This document shows, piece by piece, positions 16,821-24,603 of a DNA stretch of 64,000 bases. Within the stretch, counting starts at the first letter, position 1. Each line of letters begins with the position of its first letter. Under the pieces are notes generated by a model. It worked only from the letters and a program-made list of their open reading frames with translations. It did no database searches and was not told the origin of the DNA. The stretch covers positions 5,580,001 to 5,644,000 of the forward strand of contig NZ_CP041244.1 in the NCBI RefSeq assembly GCF_006547145.1. The letters are read 5' to 3'. This DNA comes from Actinomadura sp. WMMA1423 (lineage in GTDB: Bacteria; Actinomycetota; Actinomycetes; Streptosporangiales; Streptosporangiaceae). The translations under genes and the position numbers were made by a program.

Positions 16821-16832
16821 GGTAACGTTACC
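16821..16832. promoter_or_regulatory. Palindrome GGTAACGTTACC before the Ser/Thr kinase
   Basis: A perfect 12-bp palindrome lies seven bases after the acyl-CoA ligase stop and about 110 bases before the kinase start, next to a further TGGTCATTACCA dyad (16838-16849). It could be an operator for the kinase gene; no matching regulator is identified. Confidence 0.4.
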
Positions 16833-16941
16833 CTGTGTGGTCATTACCACGTGGGGGCCCATTTTCCTCGATGGACGCCAGTCAAGAATCAATTGATGGC
16901 GTGGGAGCGTGCCTTGGGCGCGTTCCGGCGATTACCGCCCC

Positions 16942-18588
16942 ATGAGTGGGGATCGGCTCATACCGCTCGCGCGACGGTATCGCCTGCTCTCTGTCGTCGG
17001 CAGAGGCGGCATGGGCACCGTCTGGCGGGCTTATGACGAGATGCTGGACCGGGACGTCGCGGTCAAGGAGGTCCACCTCCCCCCGCGCATCACCGAGGGC
17101 GAGCGCAGGGTGATGTGCAGGCGCCTGCTCTGCGAGGCCCGCGCGACCGCCGCGCTGCGGCATCCCGGCGTCGTCGCCGTGCACGACCTCATCATCGAGG
17201 ACGGCCGTCCCTGGATCGTCATGGAGTTCCTGGAGGCGTGCTCCCTGCACAGGCTGGTCAGCGAGGACGGTCCGCTCGGCGTGCGCCGGACGGCCGAGAT
17301 CGGCGCGGCGGTGCTGTCGGTGCTGCGCGCGTCGCACGCGGCGGGCATCCTGCACCGCGACGTCAAGCCCAGCAACGTCCTGCTCTGCGACGACGGCCGG
17401 GTCCTCCTCGGCGACTTCGGCCTCGCCGTCCACACCGGCAAGGGCCCGCAGCCGGCCGACACCCTGCTCTCGGGCATCGAGGGCTCGCCCGCCTACCTCC
17501 CGCCCGAGCGGGTGAACGGCCTGCCGAGCGTGGAGGCCTCCGACCTCTGGTCGCTCGGCGCGACGCTCTACACGGCGGTCGAGGGTTTCTCGCCGTTCCT
17601 GCGCTGCCACGCCCTGGCGTCGATGGTGGCGGTTCTCTTGGGCGACTACGCGCGCCCGGTCCGGGCCGGGCCGCTGACCCCGGTCATCGAGGGGCTGCTG
17701 CGGCAGCGGCCCGAGGACAGATTGACGGCCGAGGCCACCACGGAAATGCTGCAAAAGGTAATGGGAACGGTCCCGGAATCCGGTTTCACCAGGGCCCAGG
17801 TGCCGCATTCCCGCCGCCTTTCCACGCACCGGGCCGAGGGACCGCGGCGACGCGTTCCGTGGGCGCTCAGCGGCGCCTGGGTCTCGCGGGACGGATCGCG
17901 GACGCCGGCGCGGCGCGGTCCGCGCGTCCCGTGGGCGCTGCGCGGCGGCTCGCCCGGCGCGCCGTCCGGCGGCCCGTCGTGCGGTTCGCCGCGCGGCCGG
18001 TGGCGCGTCCCGATGCTGTCGTCGCGGCGGCTGAGGCCGGGAGCGGTCGCCAGCGTGGCGCTGCTCGCGGCGCTCGCGGCGGGGGCGGGCACCTGGACGG
18101 CCCGGTGGACGTCGATCGGCAAGGGCGACGCGGTCGCGCTGCGTCCGGCGGCGGGCGTCTCGATGAAGACGGCGAGGTACCACGAGGCGGGGGCCTACTC
18201 GGTGCGGGTGCCCGCGGGCTGGCAGGCCGAGCGGCGCGGCGGCGTGATGACCTGGAAGGACGAGGGAACCGGGCGGGGGCTGCGCATAGCCCCGGCTCCC
18301 GGCGACCCGCTGACCGGGCTGCGCGCCGAGGAGCGCGGCGCCGTGAAGGAGCACCGCTATCCCGGCTACCAGCGGCTGCGGCTCGAACCGGTGCCCGAGG
18401 TCGTCGACGGCGCCGCCGAGTGGGAGTTCACCTGGCGGGACGGGGAGCACGACGCCGTCCGCCACGTGCTGTGCGGCCGCGCGGCCGGGTACGAGTTCTG
18501 CTTCCACGCGCCCGATCCGGAGTGGACCCCGGGCCAGCGCCTCTACGACAAGATCCTCAAGTCGTTCAGACCCGAGAAGGGCGGCTGA
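16942..18588 (+). CDS. Membrane-anchored Ser/Thr protein kinase
   Basis: This 548-residue Hanks-type kinase has the Gly-rich loop GRGGMG (residues 20-25), ATP-binding Lys42 in VAVKEV, the catalytic HRDVKPSN loop near residue 138 and the DFGLA metal motif. A basic, proline/serine-rich juxtamembrane linker of about 80 residues comes next, then one membrane segment (ASVALLAALAAGAG) and about 160 extracytoplasmic residues with a Cys pair (LCGR, EFCFH). That outer domain lacks PASTA repeats, so its ligand is unknown. The start is uncertain: ATG 16942 begins just before the kinase fold, and GTG 16909 is in frame upstream; neither has a clear ribosome binding site. Confidence 0.9.
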   Translation: MSGDRLIPLARRYRLLSVVGRGGMGTVWRAYDEMLDRDVAVKEVHLPPRITEGERRVMCRRLLCEARATAALRHPGVVAVHDLIIEDGRPWIVMEFLEACSLHRLVSEDGPLGVRRTAEIGAAVLSVLRASHAAGILHRDVKPSNVLLCDDGRVLLGDFGLAVHTGKGPQPADTLLSGIEGSPAYLPPERVNGLPSVEASDLWSLGATLYTAVEGFSPFLRCHALASMVAVLLGDYARPVRAGPLTPVIEGLLRQRPEDRLTAEATTEMLQKVMGTVPESGFTRAQVPHSRRLSTHRAEGPRRRVPWALSGAWVSRDGSRTPARRGPRVPWALRGGSPGAPSGGPSCGSPRGRWRVPMLSSRRLRPGAVASVALLAALAAGAGTWTARWTSIGKGDAVALRPAAGVSMKTARYHEAGAYSVRVPAGWQAERRGGVMTWKDEGTGRGLRIAPAPGDPLTGLRAEERGAVKEHRYPGYQRLRLEPVPEVVDGAAEWEFTWRDGEHDAVRHVLCGRAAGYEFCFHAPDPEWTPGQRLYDKILKSFRPEKGG

Positions 18589-18703
18589 GACCCGGACGAC
18601 CGGAGCCCGCGCCGTCGTCGCAGGCCCGTGTCGAGCAGGCCCGTGTCGTGCAGGGGTCCTGTGACCAGATTCGTGTCCGGCGAGTGTTCGGGCAGGGGGC
18701 GGG

Positions 18704-19942
18704 TCAGGTCGTCTGCTGGAGGCGCAGGAGGAACTCGGCGTTGGAGGAGGTGCCCTTCATCTTCTCCAGGAGCTGCTCGACGGCCTGCTGCTTGTCCAGG
18801 CCCTGGAGGGCGCGGCGCAGGCGCCAGGAGAGGGCGAGCTCCTCGGGGGACATGAGCAGCTCGTCGCGGCGCGTTCCGGACGCCTCGATGTCGACGGCGG
18901 GGAAGACGCGGCGGTCGGCGAGGCTCCGGTCGAGCTTCAGCTCCATGTTGCCGGTGCCCTTGTACTCCTCGAAGAAGACGTCGTCCATGCGGGACCCCGT
19001 CTCCACCAGCGCGGTGGCGAGGATGGTGAGCGAGCCGCCGTTCTCGATGTTGCGGGCGGCCCCGAAGAACTTCTTCGGCGGGTAGATCGCGGTCGTCGCG
19101 ACACCGCCGGCGAGGATGCGGCTGCTGGAGGGCGCCGCGAGGTTGTAGGCGCGGCCGAGCCGGGTGATGGAGTCGAGCAGCATGACCACGTCGTGGCCCT
19201 GCTCGACGAGGCGCTTGGCCCGCTCCACGGCGAGCTCGGCGAGCGCGGTGTGGTCGCGCGCGGGGCGGTCGAAGGTCGAGTGGATCACTTCGCCCCGCAC
19301 CGTCCGCTGCAGGTCGGTGACCTCCTCGGGCCGCTCGTCGATGAGGACGACCATCAGGTGGACCTCGGGGTTGTTCTGCGCGATCGCGTTCGCGACGGCC
19401 TGCAGCACCATCGTCTTGCCGACCTTGGGCGGCGAGACGATCAGCCCGCGCTGCCCCTTGCCGATCGGCGCGACCAGGTCGATGACGCGGGTCGCGAGCG
19501 GGCCGGTGTCGAGGCGCAGCCGCTCCTCGGGGAACAGCGGGGTCAGCGCGCCGAACTCGGGGCGGCCCGCCGCCTCCTCGGCCGGGAGCCCGTTCACGGT
19601 CTCGACGCGGGCGAGGGTGGGCGAGTCGCCCCGGCCCTGCTTCGGTGCCCGCGCGAGGCCGGCGACGGCGTCACCGGGGCGCAGGTGGTGCGCCTTGACC
19701 TGGGCGAGGGAGACGTGGACGTCCTCCGGGCCGGCGAGGTAGCCGGACGTGCGGACGAACGCGTGCTTGTCCTGGACGGACAGGAGGCCCTGGAAGGGGA
19801 TGGTCGGCGCGTCGTCGGCCGGGCGCCGCCCCTGCTGCCGCGCGTCCTTGCGGGCGCTCTGCGCGGACATGGCGTGCGCGCCGCGGGCGGGGGCCTTGCG
19901 TCCGCCCGCGGCGGGTTCGGTTTCGAGGGTGGGGGTGGACAT
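18704..19942 (-). CDS. rho: Transcription termination factor Rho (short paralogue)
   Basis: This 412-residue RNA-dependent ATPase contains the RNA-binding OB fold (GLLSVQDKHAFVRTSGYL), Walker A (SPPKVGKT), Walker B (VVMLLDSITRLGRAYN) and the R-loop/C-terminal region (FFGAARNIENGGSLTILATAL, KGTGNMELKLDR). The first ~47 residues are a disordered Ala/Arg/Pro-rich tail, replacing the folded Rho N-terminal helical domain and the long insertion of the usual large actinobacterial Rho. The Walker A motif carries Val where most Rho have Ala (PPKAGKT). It may be a second Rho, working alongside a full-length one elsewhere; that is inference. Nearly 500 bases without a gene precede it. Confidence 0.9.
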   Translation of the reverse strand: MSTPTLETEPAAGGRKAPARGAHAMSAQSARKDARQQGRRPADDAPTIPFQGLLSVQDKHAFVRTSGYLAGPEDVHVSLAQVKAHHLRPGDAVAGLARAPKQGRGDSPTLARVETVNGLPAEEAAGRPEFGALTPLFPEERLRLDTGPLATRVIDLVAPIGKGQRGLIVSPPKVGKTMVLQAVANAIAQNNPEVHLMVVLIDERPEEVTDLQRTVRGEVIHSTFDRPARDHTALAELAVERAKRLVEQGHDVVMLLDSITRLGRAYNLAAPSSSRILAGGVATTAIYPPKKFFGAARNIENGGSLTILATALVETGSRMDDVFFEEYKGTGNMELKLDRSLADRRVFPAVDIEASGTRRDELLMSPEELALSWRLRRALQGLDKQQAVEQLLEKMKGTSSNAEFLLRLQQTT

Positions 19943-20440
19943 ACGGGTCCCTTCTCAGGCGGGCGCGCGGAGGTCGGCGCCGCCCGGAGTCGAAGTCCGC
20001 GTACGGCGGCGGAACCCGCGGCGCGTACGCGAGAGGAATGCGAGGAATGCAGCTCGGTCCACCGGGCTGACGTCGGCTCCCTTGTGCGGCGGCCCCGCAC
20101 GCCGTGTGCGTGCCGGACCGGAAAGTCACCGGGCGCTCAGATGGCCCGGGCGGGGAAGAGACGTCCTCGACGCGAGTCGTGAGAATCCAAGGACGTTGCC
20201 ACGACAGTACAGCAATCGGGGCCGCTTTCGCATTCCCCGAGGTCGGTGACCGCTCTCATACGGGTGACCCCCTGCGTCCGGTCCGGCTCCGCGGCCTTCC
20301 CCCGCCCGCGCCGCCGGTCTCCATGCTCACGACCGTTATGACTACCGGATCGGCCTCCGGGTTCCGGCGGTCGTCCGGTGATCGGTTCCGGGCGCCGGGC
20401 GAATACGATGAGCCGCGCCGGTCAGGGGCGAGGGGGGACG
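19943..20440. other. Gene-free divergent region upstream of rho and enoyl-CoA hydratase
   Basis: About 498 bases between the rho start and the enoyl-CoA hydratase start hold no convincing gene on either strand. The length would allow a long rho leader, as many rho genes are autoregulated by attenuation in their 5' region. No clear hairpin or riboswitch was recognised here. Confidence 0.5.
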
Positions 20441-21217
20441 ATGGGCGAGGGGCTGCGGTTCGAGGTCGCGGGCGGCGTCGGGACGGTCGTGATCGACCGG
20501 CCGGCCAAGCGGAACGCCATGTCGGCGGACATGTGGCGGGCGCTGCCCGGCATCCTGGACGGGTTCGCCGCCGACCCCGCCGTCCGGGTCGTGGTGCTGA
20601 CGGGGGCGGGCGGGAACTTCTGCGCGGGCGCCGACATCTCCGAGCTGGACGACATCCACCGCGACGACGACTCGCACCTGTCGACGGTCGCCGAGCGGGC
20701 GCTCGCCGCGTTCCGCAAGCCGACGCTCGCCGCGATCGAGGGCTACTGCGTGGGGGGCGGCTGCCAGCTCGCGGCCGCCTGCGACCTGCGGTTCGCGGCG
20801 CGGGGCGCGCGGTTCGGGATCACGCCGGCCAGGCTCGGCATCGTCTACCCGGCCGCCGCGACGGCGCGGCTCGTCCGGCTGGTGGGCCCGTCGGCGGCCA
20901 AGTACCTGCTCTACTCCGCCGACCTGGTCGACGCCGAGCACGCCCTGCGCATCGGGCTGCTGGACGAGGTGGTCCCCGAGGGCGGCCTGCACGACCGCGT
21001 CGCCGCGTTCACCGAGACCCTCGCGTCCCGCTCCCTGCTCACCCAGCAGGCGAGCAAGGACATCGTGGACGCCATCGTCGCCGCCGGCCCGGTGGCGGAG
21101 AGGACGCAGCGGTGGCTCGCCGAGGTGGCCGCCAGCGGCGAGGTCGAGGAGGGCATCGCCGCGTTCCTCGAACGCCGCGCGCCCGAGTTCCCATGGACGG
21201 CGCCCCTGCGTCCCTAG
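20441..21217 (+). CDS. Enoyl-CoA hydratase/isomerase family protein
   Basis: This 258-residue crotonase-fold enzyme carries the oxyanion-hole segments GNFCAGADISEL and IEGYCVGGGCQLAAACDLRFA, and the ITPARLGIVYPAAAT region. Such enzymes hydrate or isomerise enoyl-CoA thioesters in fatty-acid or aromatic-acid breakdown. The catalytic Glu pair of classical hydratases is not clearly both present, so another crotonase reaction is possible. The ATG at 20441 follows AGGGGGG. Its stop codon TAG shares the CTAG at 21214-21217 with the stop of the convergent coiled-coil gene. Confidence 0.88.
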   Translation: MGEGLRFEVAGGVGTVVIDRPAKRNAMSADMWRALPGILDGFAADPAVRVVVLTGAGGNFCAGADISELDDIHRDDDSHLSTVAERALAAFRKPTLAAIEGYCVGGGCQLAAACDLRFAARGARFGITPARLGIVYPAAATARLVRLVGPSAAKYLLYSADLVDAEHALRIGLLDEVVPEGGLHDRVAAFTETLASRSLLTQQASKDIVDAIVAAGPVAERTQRWLAEVAASGEVEEGIAAFLERRAPEFPWTAPLRP

Positions 21218-22101
21218 GAGTTGAGGGCGGGCCACGCGGAGACGTCGCAGAACCGGCCCTCGGGGAGGCGGTGGAGGCGTCCGGCGGCGGCGTCGGGATC
21301 GTCGAGCAGCCCGGCGGCTCCGGGACGGCGCAGCTCGGCGAGCGGCAGCACCCCGCACACCAGCGACTCCGGCGTCCGCACCACGAGGAGCGGCCCGATC
21401 TGCGCGCCGCCCCGGTCGACGTCGCGCAGCGTGCCCAGCAGGGCCCGTGCCGGGCCGGTGGACTCCACGCAGTGCTCGCGCAGCGCAGTCACCAGGTCGA
21501 TGAAGTCGAGCTCCAGGGCGCGGGGGCTGCGGCCGGACAGGTAGTAGCGGTCGCCGTCGGCCAGCTCGACGCGCAGCCCGTGGTGCGCGGCGAACCGCTC
21601 GAACGGGCCGGTCAGGGCGGGCCGCTCCCCGGCCGGTGCGACGGTGAGGGTCCCGGCGACCAGGTCGGCGGGGTCGGCGCCGAGGGAGGCCGCCACCGCC
21701 TGGTCGAGCCGCCCGACGAGGTGCCTGCGGAGCGCGGCGGTCTCGGCGGCCAGCCGCTCCACGGCCGCGCGCTGCTCCTCGGCCGCGTCCCGCTGCTCCT
21801 TCAGCCGGCCGCTCACGTCCGGCACCAGCCGGTCGTTGATCTGCGTGACGAGCGAGCGGATCCGGGCGTCGGTCTCGCCGAGCGCCGCGCGGTCGCGCTC
21901 GGCGTCGGCGGCGAGCCGGTCCAGGCGCTCGCGCTGGGACGCGCGGAACTCCTCCAGCTCGTCACGGGTGCCCTTGAGGGCGCGGAGCTGCGTGCGGATG
22001 TCGGCGATCTCCGGGGCGCCCGGCGTCCGCCCGCGCTCGAACGCCAGGTACAGCTCCCGCCCGGCGATCGCCAGGCACAGCAGAACCAGAACCACCGTCA
22101 T
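21214..22101 (-). CDS. Membrane-anchored coiled-coil protein of unknown function
   Basis: This 295-residue protein has one N-terminal hydrophobic segment (residues 2-20) and then about 110 residues of heptad-like charged helix (RDELEEFRASQRERLDRLAAD and onward), predicted to be coiled coil. A compact C-terminal domain of about 150 residues contains RYYLSGRSPRALELDFIDLV, DRGGAQIGPLLVV and a short Cys-containing strand. No family was recognised. The coiled coil with a single anchor suggests a structural or scaffolding role at the membrane. The ATG follows GGGGAGG. Its promoter side faces repeat copy B, 67 bases upstream. Confidence 0.75.
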   Translation of the reverse strand: MTVVLVLLCLAIAGRELYLAFERGRTPGAPEIADIRTQLRALKGTRDELEEFRASQRERLDRLAADAERDRAALGETDARIRSLVTQINDRLVPDVSGRLKEQRDAAEEQRAAVERLAAETAALRRHLVGRLDQAVAASLGADPADLVAGTLTVAPAGERPALTGPFERFAAHHGLRVELADGDRYYLSGRSPRALELDFIDLVTALREHCVESTGPARALLGTLRDVDRGGAQIGPLLVVRTPESLVCGVLPLAELRRPGAAGLLDDPDAAAGRLHRLPEGRFCDVSAWPALNS

Positions 22102-22167
22102 AGCGCCCTCCCCGGGCCTGCTCGCGGGGCAGACTATGCCACCGCGGGGCCCCCGGCGGAACGACTC

Positions 22168-22343
22168 GGCTGTGTTTCAAAGTCCCGGCCCACTTCGCTC
22201 GCCTGGCGGCTCGCTACGTGACCGTGCCTGGGCGAACGCGGCATCGCTTCGCGATCCGCCCGGTTCCGCTCGCCTCCGGCTTCGCCGCACCGGGCAGGTC
22301 ACGCGTTCGCGCGCGTGGCTTCGGCCACTTCGAGACAGTCCCT
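22168..22343 (-). repeat. Interspersed ~175-bp palindrome-rich element, copy B (inverted)
   Basis: This is the reverse complement of copies A and C, running from GGCTGTGTTTCAAAGT at its left edge to CTTCGAGACAG near 22338. It lies between the start of the coiled-coil gene and the 3' end of the NarL-type operon, about 124 bases beyond that operon's last stop, and no gene is broken here. The terminal inverted repeat is clearest in this copy: CTGTCTCGAAGT...GGCC against CTGTGTTTCAAAGT...GGCC. Confidence 0.85.
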
Positions 22344-22404
22344 AGGCCGGTCAGGGGACGGAAACGGGCTCAGCACCGCGCTGGGGACGACCCTCGAAGC
22401 TCGG

Positions 22405-22470
22405 CTCGGTTTAGTGCCCTTGCGGGGGGCCGACCCCCCACACCCCCCGGGCTCGCTCCGCTCGGTTTAG
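22405..22470. repeat. G-rich repeat unit flanked by direct repeats
   Basis: A 27-base core at 22424-22450, read on the minus strand as CCGGGGGGTGTGGGGGGTCG then GCCCCCC, matches the unit tandemly duplicated inside nrdA (43839-43952) apart from one base. It is bracketed by the direct repeat CTCGGTTTAG at 22405-22414 and 22461-22470, the second of which includes the TAA stop of the response regulator gene. This looks like a 56-base duplication or insertion at the gene's end. Confidence 0.65.
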
Positions 22471-23111
22471 CGGTTGAGGTAGGCGAGGACGGCGAGGACG
22501 CGCCGGTTGTCGTCGCCGGTGACGGCGAGGTCGAGCTTGGTGAAGATGTTCGCGGTGTGCTTGGTGACCGCGCGCTCGGTGACGACGAGCCGCTCCGCGA
22601 TCGCCGCGTTGGAGCGCCCCTGCGCCATCAGCTCCAGGACCTCGGTCTCGCGCGGGGTGAGGCGGGCGAGCGGGGTGTCGCGGGTGCCCCGGGCGACGAG
22701 CCGGGAGATGACCTCGGGGTCCATCGCGGTGCCGCCCGCCGCGACCCGGCGGACCGCGTCCACGAACTGAGCCGCGTCGAACACCCGGTCCTTGAGCAGG
22801 TAGCCGATCGCGCCGGTCCCGTCGGCGAGCAGCTCGCGGGCGTAGAGCTGCTCGACGTACTGCGACAGCACGAGGACGGGCAGGCCCGGGACCTGCCGCC
22901 GCGCCTCCAGCGCCGCCTGGAGTCCCTCGTCGGTGAAGGACGGGGGCAGGCGCACGTCGACCACCGCCACGTCCGGGCGGTGGTCGAGCAGTGCCTTCAG
23001 CAGGGACGGCCCGTTGTCGACGGCCGCCGCGATCTCGAAGTCGTGCGACTCCAGGAGGCTGACGAGGCCCTCCCTCAGGAGGGCGAGATCTTCGGCGAGG
23101 ACAACGCGCAC
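22467..23111 (-). CDS. NarL/FixJ-family response regulator
   Basis: This 214-residue protein has a receiver domain (VRVVLAEDLALLREGL, with the phospho-acceptor Asp in VAVVDVRLPP) and a C-terminal LuxR-type helix-turn-helix (LTPRETEVLELMAQGRSNAAIAERLVVTERAVTKHTANIFTKL). The GTG at 23111 lies five bases after GGAG. It starts inside the last 37 bases of the kinase gene, so the pair is tightly coupled. The target genes are unknown; the divergent MFS/mycothiol amidase operon is one possibility. Confidence 0.93.
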   Translation of the reverse strand: MRVVLAEDLALLREGLVSLLESHDFEIAAAVDNGPSLLKALLDHRPDVAVVDVRLPPSFTDEGLQAALEARRQVPGLPVLVLSQYVEQLYARELLADGTGAIGYLLKDRVFDAAQFVDAVRRVAAGGTAMDPEVISRLVARGTRDTPLARLTPRETEVLELMAQGRSNAAIAERLVVTERAVTKHTANIFTKLDLAVTGDDNRRVLAVLAYLNR

Positions 23112-24388
23112 GGCAGCTCCATGGTGACGATCGTCGGGCCGCCCGGGGGCGAGCTGATGGCGAGGACGCCGTCGAATGTACCGATCCGCCGCTCGATCCC
23201 GCGCAGCCCCGAGCCGCCCTCGAGGTTCGCGCCGCCCCGGCCGTCGTCGGTGACGCTGATGCGCAGCATGCCGTCCGCGTACCGCAGGTCGACCCAGACG
23301 CGGGACGCGCCGGAGTGCTTGGCCGCGTTGGTGAGGATCTCCGAGACCGCGAAGTAGGCGGCTGACTCGACCGGCGGCTCGGGGCGCGCCGGCAGGTCGG
23401 CCGACACCTCGACGTCCAGCGGGTGGTCGAGCGCGAGGGCCCGGACCGCGTCCCCGATGCCCCGGTCGGCGAGCACCGGCGGGTGGATGCCGCGGACGAG
23501 GTCGCGCAGCTCGTGCAGCGCCTTCGCCGACGAGGCGCGGGTCTCGGCGAGCAGGATGCGGGCCTTCTCGGGGTCCTTGTCGAGCAGGTGCTCGATGGCG
23601 CCGAGGCTCATGCCCATCGCGACGAGCCGGGCCTGGGCGCCGTCGTGCAGGTCGCGCTCGATGCGGCGCAGCTCGGCGGCGGAGGCGTCCACGGCCTCCG
23701 ACCGGGTCTCGGTGAGGTGCTGGACGCGCAGCGCGAGCTCGGACTTCTTCGTCGGGCCGAGGATGGCGCGGCCCCACTCCCCGTAGAAGGACAGCATCCA
23801 CGGGCCGATGAGGTACCCGGCGGCGATGCACGCGGTTGCGACGGCCACCGTGGACAGGATTCGCCCGGTGTCGCGGCCGTACCCCTCGGTGACGTGGACG
23901 TAGGCGTACCAGTCGCTGCCGCCGTAGTGCCCGATCATGTCCCCGGCGAAGATCGCGACCGCGTATCCCCACACCCCGTAGAGGATCAGCAGGCCGGGCA
24001 GCGCCGCGGTGAACACCGCCACGAACGGGTCCGAGACGACCCACAGGTAGTCCCGCCACGTGGCGGGATCGCTGATCAGTGCGATGAACCGCTTGAACAC
24101 CCCGTGCACGCCGGGCTCCTTTTCCGGCTCCGGCAGGTACGGCCGGGCGATCCGGACGTCGGTCCAGCGGTTGAGGCGGACCCGGTAGGCGTCGAGCCGC
24201 TCGCGCAGCAGCATCGTCGCGGACGGGAACAGCAGCACCCCGACGAAGCTCGTGATCATCGAGATGACCGTGATGAACCACAGGCCGACGAGCATCGCGG
24301 GAATGGAGAGCAGCCAGAGCGCCAGCCCCCGCCAGGGCGCCCGCACATGCCGTTGCAGCCGAGTCTCTTGCACCAGTCCACCGTCCAC
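23075..24388 (-). CDS. NarL-partner sensor histidine kinase (HisKA_3 type)
   Basis: This 437-residue kinase has an N-terminal hydrophobic pair (LALWLLSIPAMLVGLWFITVIS, then a further segment), a loop region, two more membrane segments and the HisKA_3 phospho-acceptor motif ERDLHDGAQARLVAMGMSLG. A HATPase with SEILTNAAKHSGA, DDGRGG and GSGLRGIERR follows. The extra membrane segments match the DUF1206/sensor type found in actinobacterial degradative-response kinases. The GTG at 24388 is chosen because GGAGGA lies just before it; the open frame runs 54 codons further without one. Confidence 0.92.
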   Translation of the reverse strand: MDGGLVQETRLQRHVRAPWRGLALWLLSIPAMLVGLWFITVISMITSFVGVLLFPSATMLLRERLDAYRVRLNRWTDVRIARPYLPEPEKEPGVHGVFKRFIALISDPATWRDYLWVVSDPFVAVFTAALPGLLILYGVWGYAVAIFAGDMIGHYGGSDWYAYVHVTEGYGRDTGRILSTVAVATACIAAGYLIGPWMLSFYGEWGRAILGPTKKSELALRVQHLTETRSEAVDASAAELRRIERDLHDGAQARLVAMGMSLGAIEHLLDKDPEKARILLAETRASSAKALHELRDLVRGIHPPVLADRGIGDAVRALALDHPLDVEVSADLPARPEPPVESAAYFAVSEILTNAAKHSGASRVWVDLRYADGMLRISVTDDGRGGANLEGGSGLRGIERRIGTFDGVLAISSPPGGPTIVTMELPCALSSPKISPS

Positions 24389-24542
24389 CGGATCCTCCGC
24401 GGGTCGCTTGCCGTCTGGAGTCCAGTCTTCTGGCGGCGCCCCTGGAGCACAGTGTGCCCGCAACCCGAGCGCGAGGTGTACCTGAGTACACCCCGGGCCC
24501 TCCGCCCTCACCCCGGTTGGTAGGTCGAACATAAAAATAGTC

Positions 24543-24583
24543 TTGACCAATGAAGTGGAGCGAACCTAAATTTAGGCCCGCTC
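24543..24583 (+). promoter_or_regulatory. Promoter with overlapping 26-bp operator dyad before MFS-mca
   Basis: A -35 TTGACC (24543-24548) and -10 TAAATT (24567-24572) are 18 bases apart. A dyad at 24558-24583, GAGCG-aa-CCTAAATTTAGG-cc-CGCTC, with a perfect 12-bp palindromic core, covers the -10 and the spacer. A repressor bound here would block transcription of the MFS/mca operon. No adjacent TetR or MarR gene exists, so the regulator is encoded elsewhere. Confidence 0.65.
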
Positions 24584-24603
24584 AACAGATTTGGAGACCT
24601 CCC

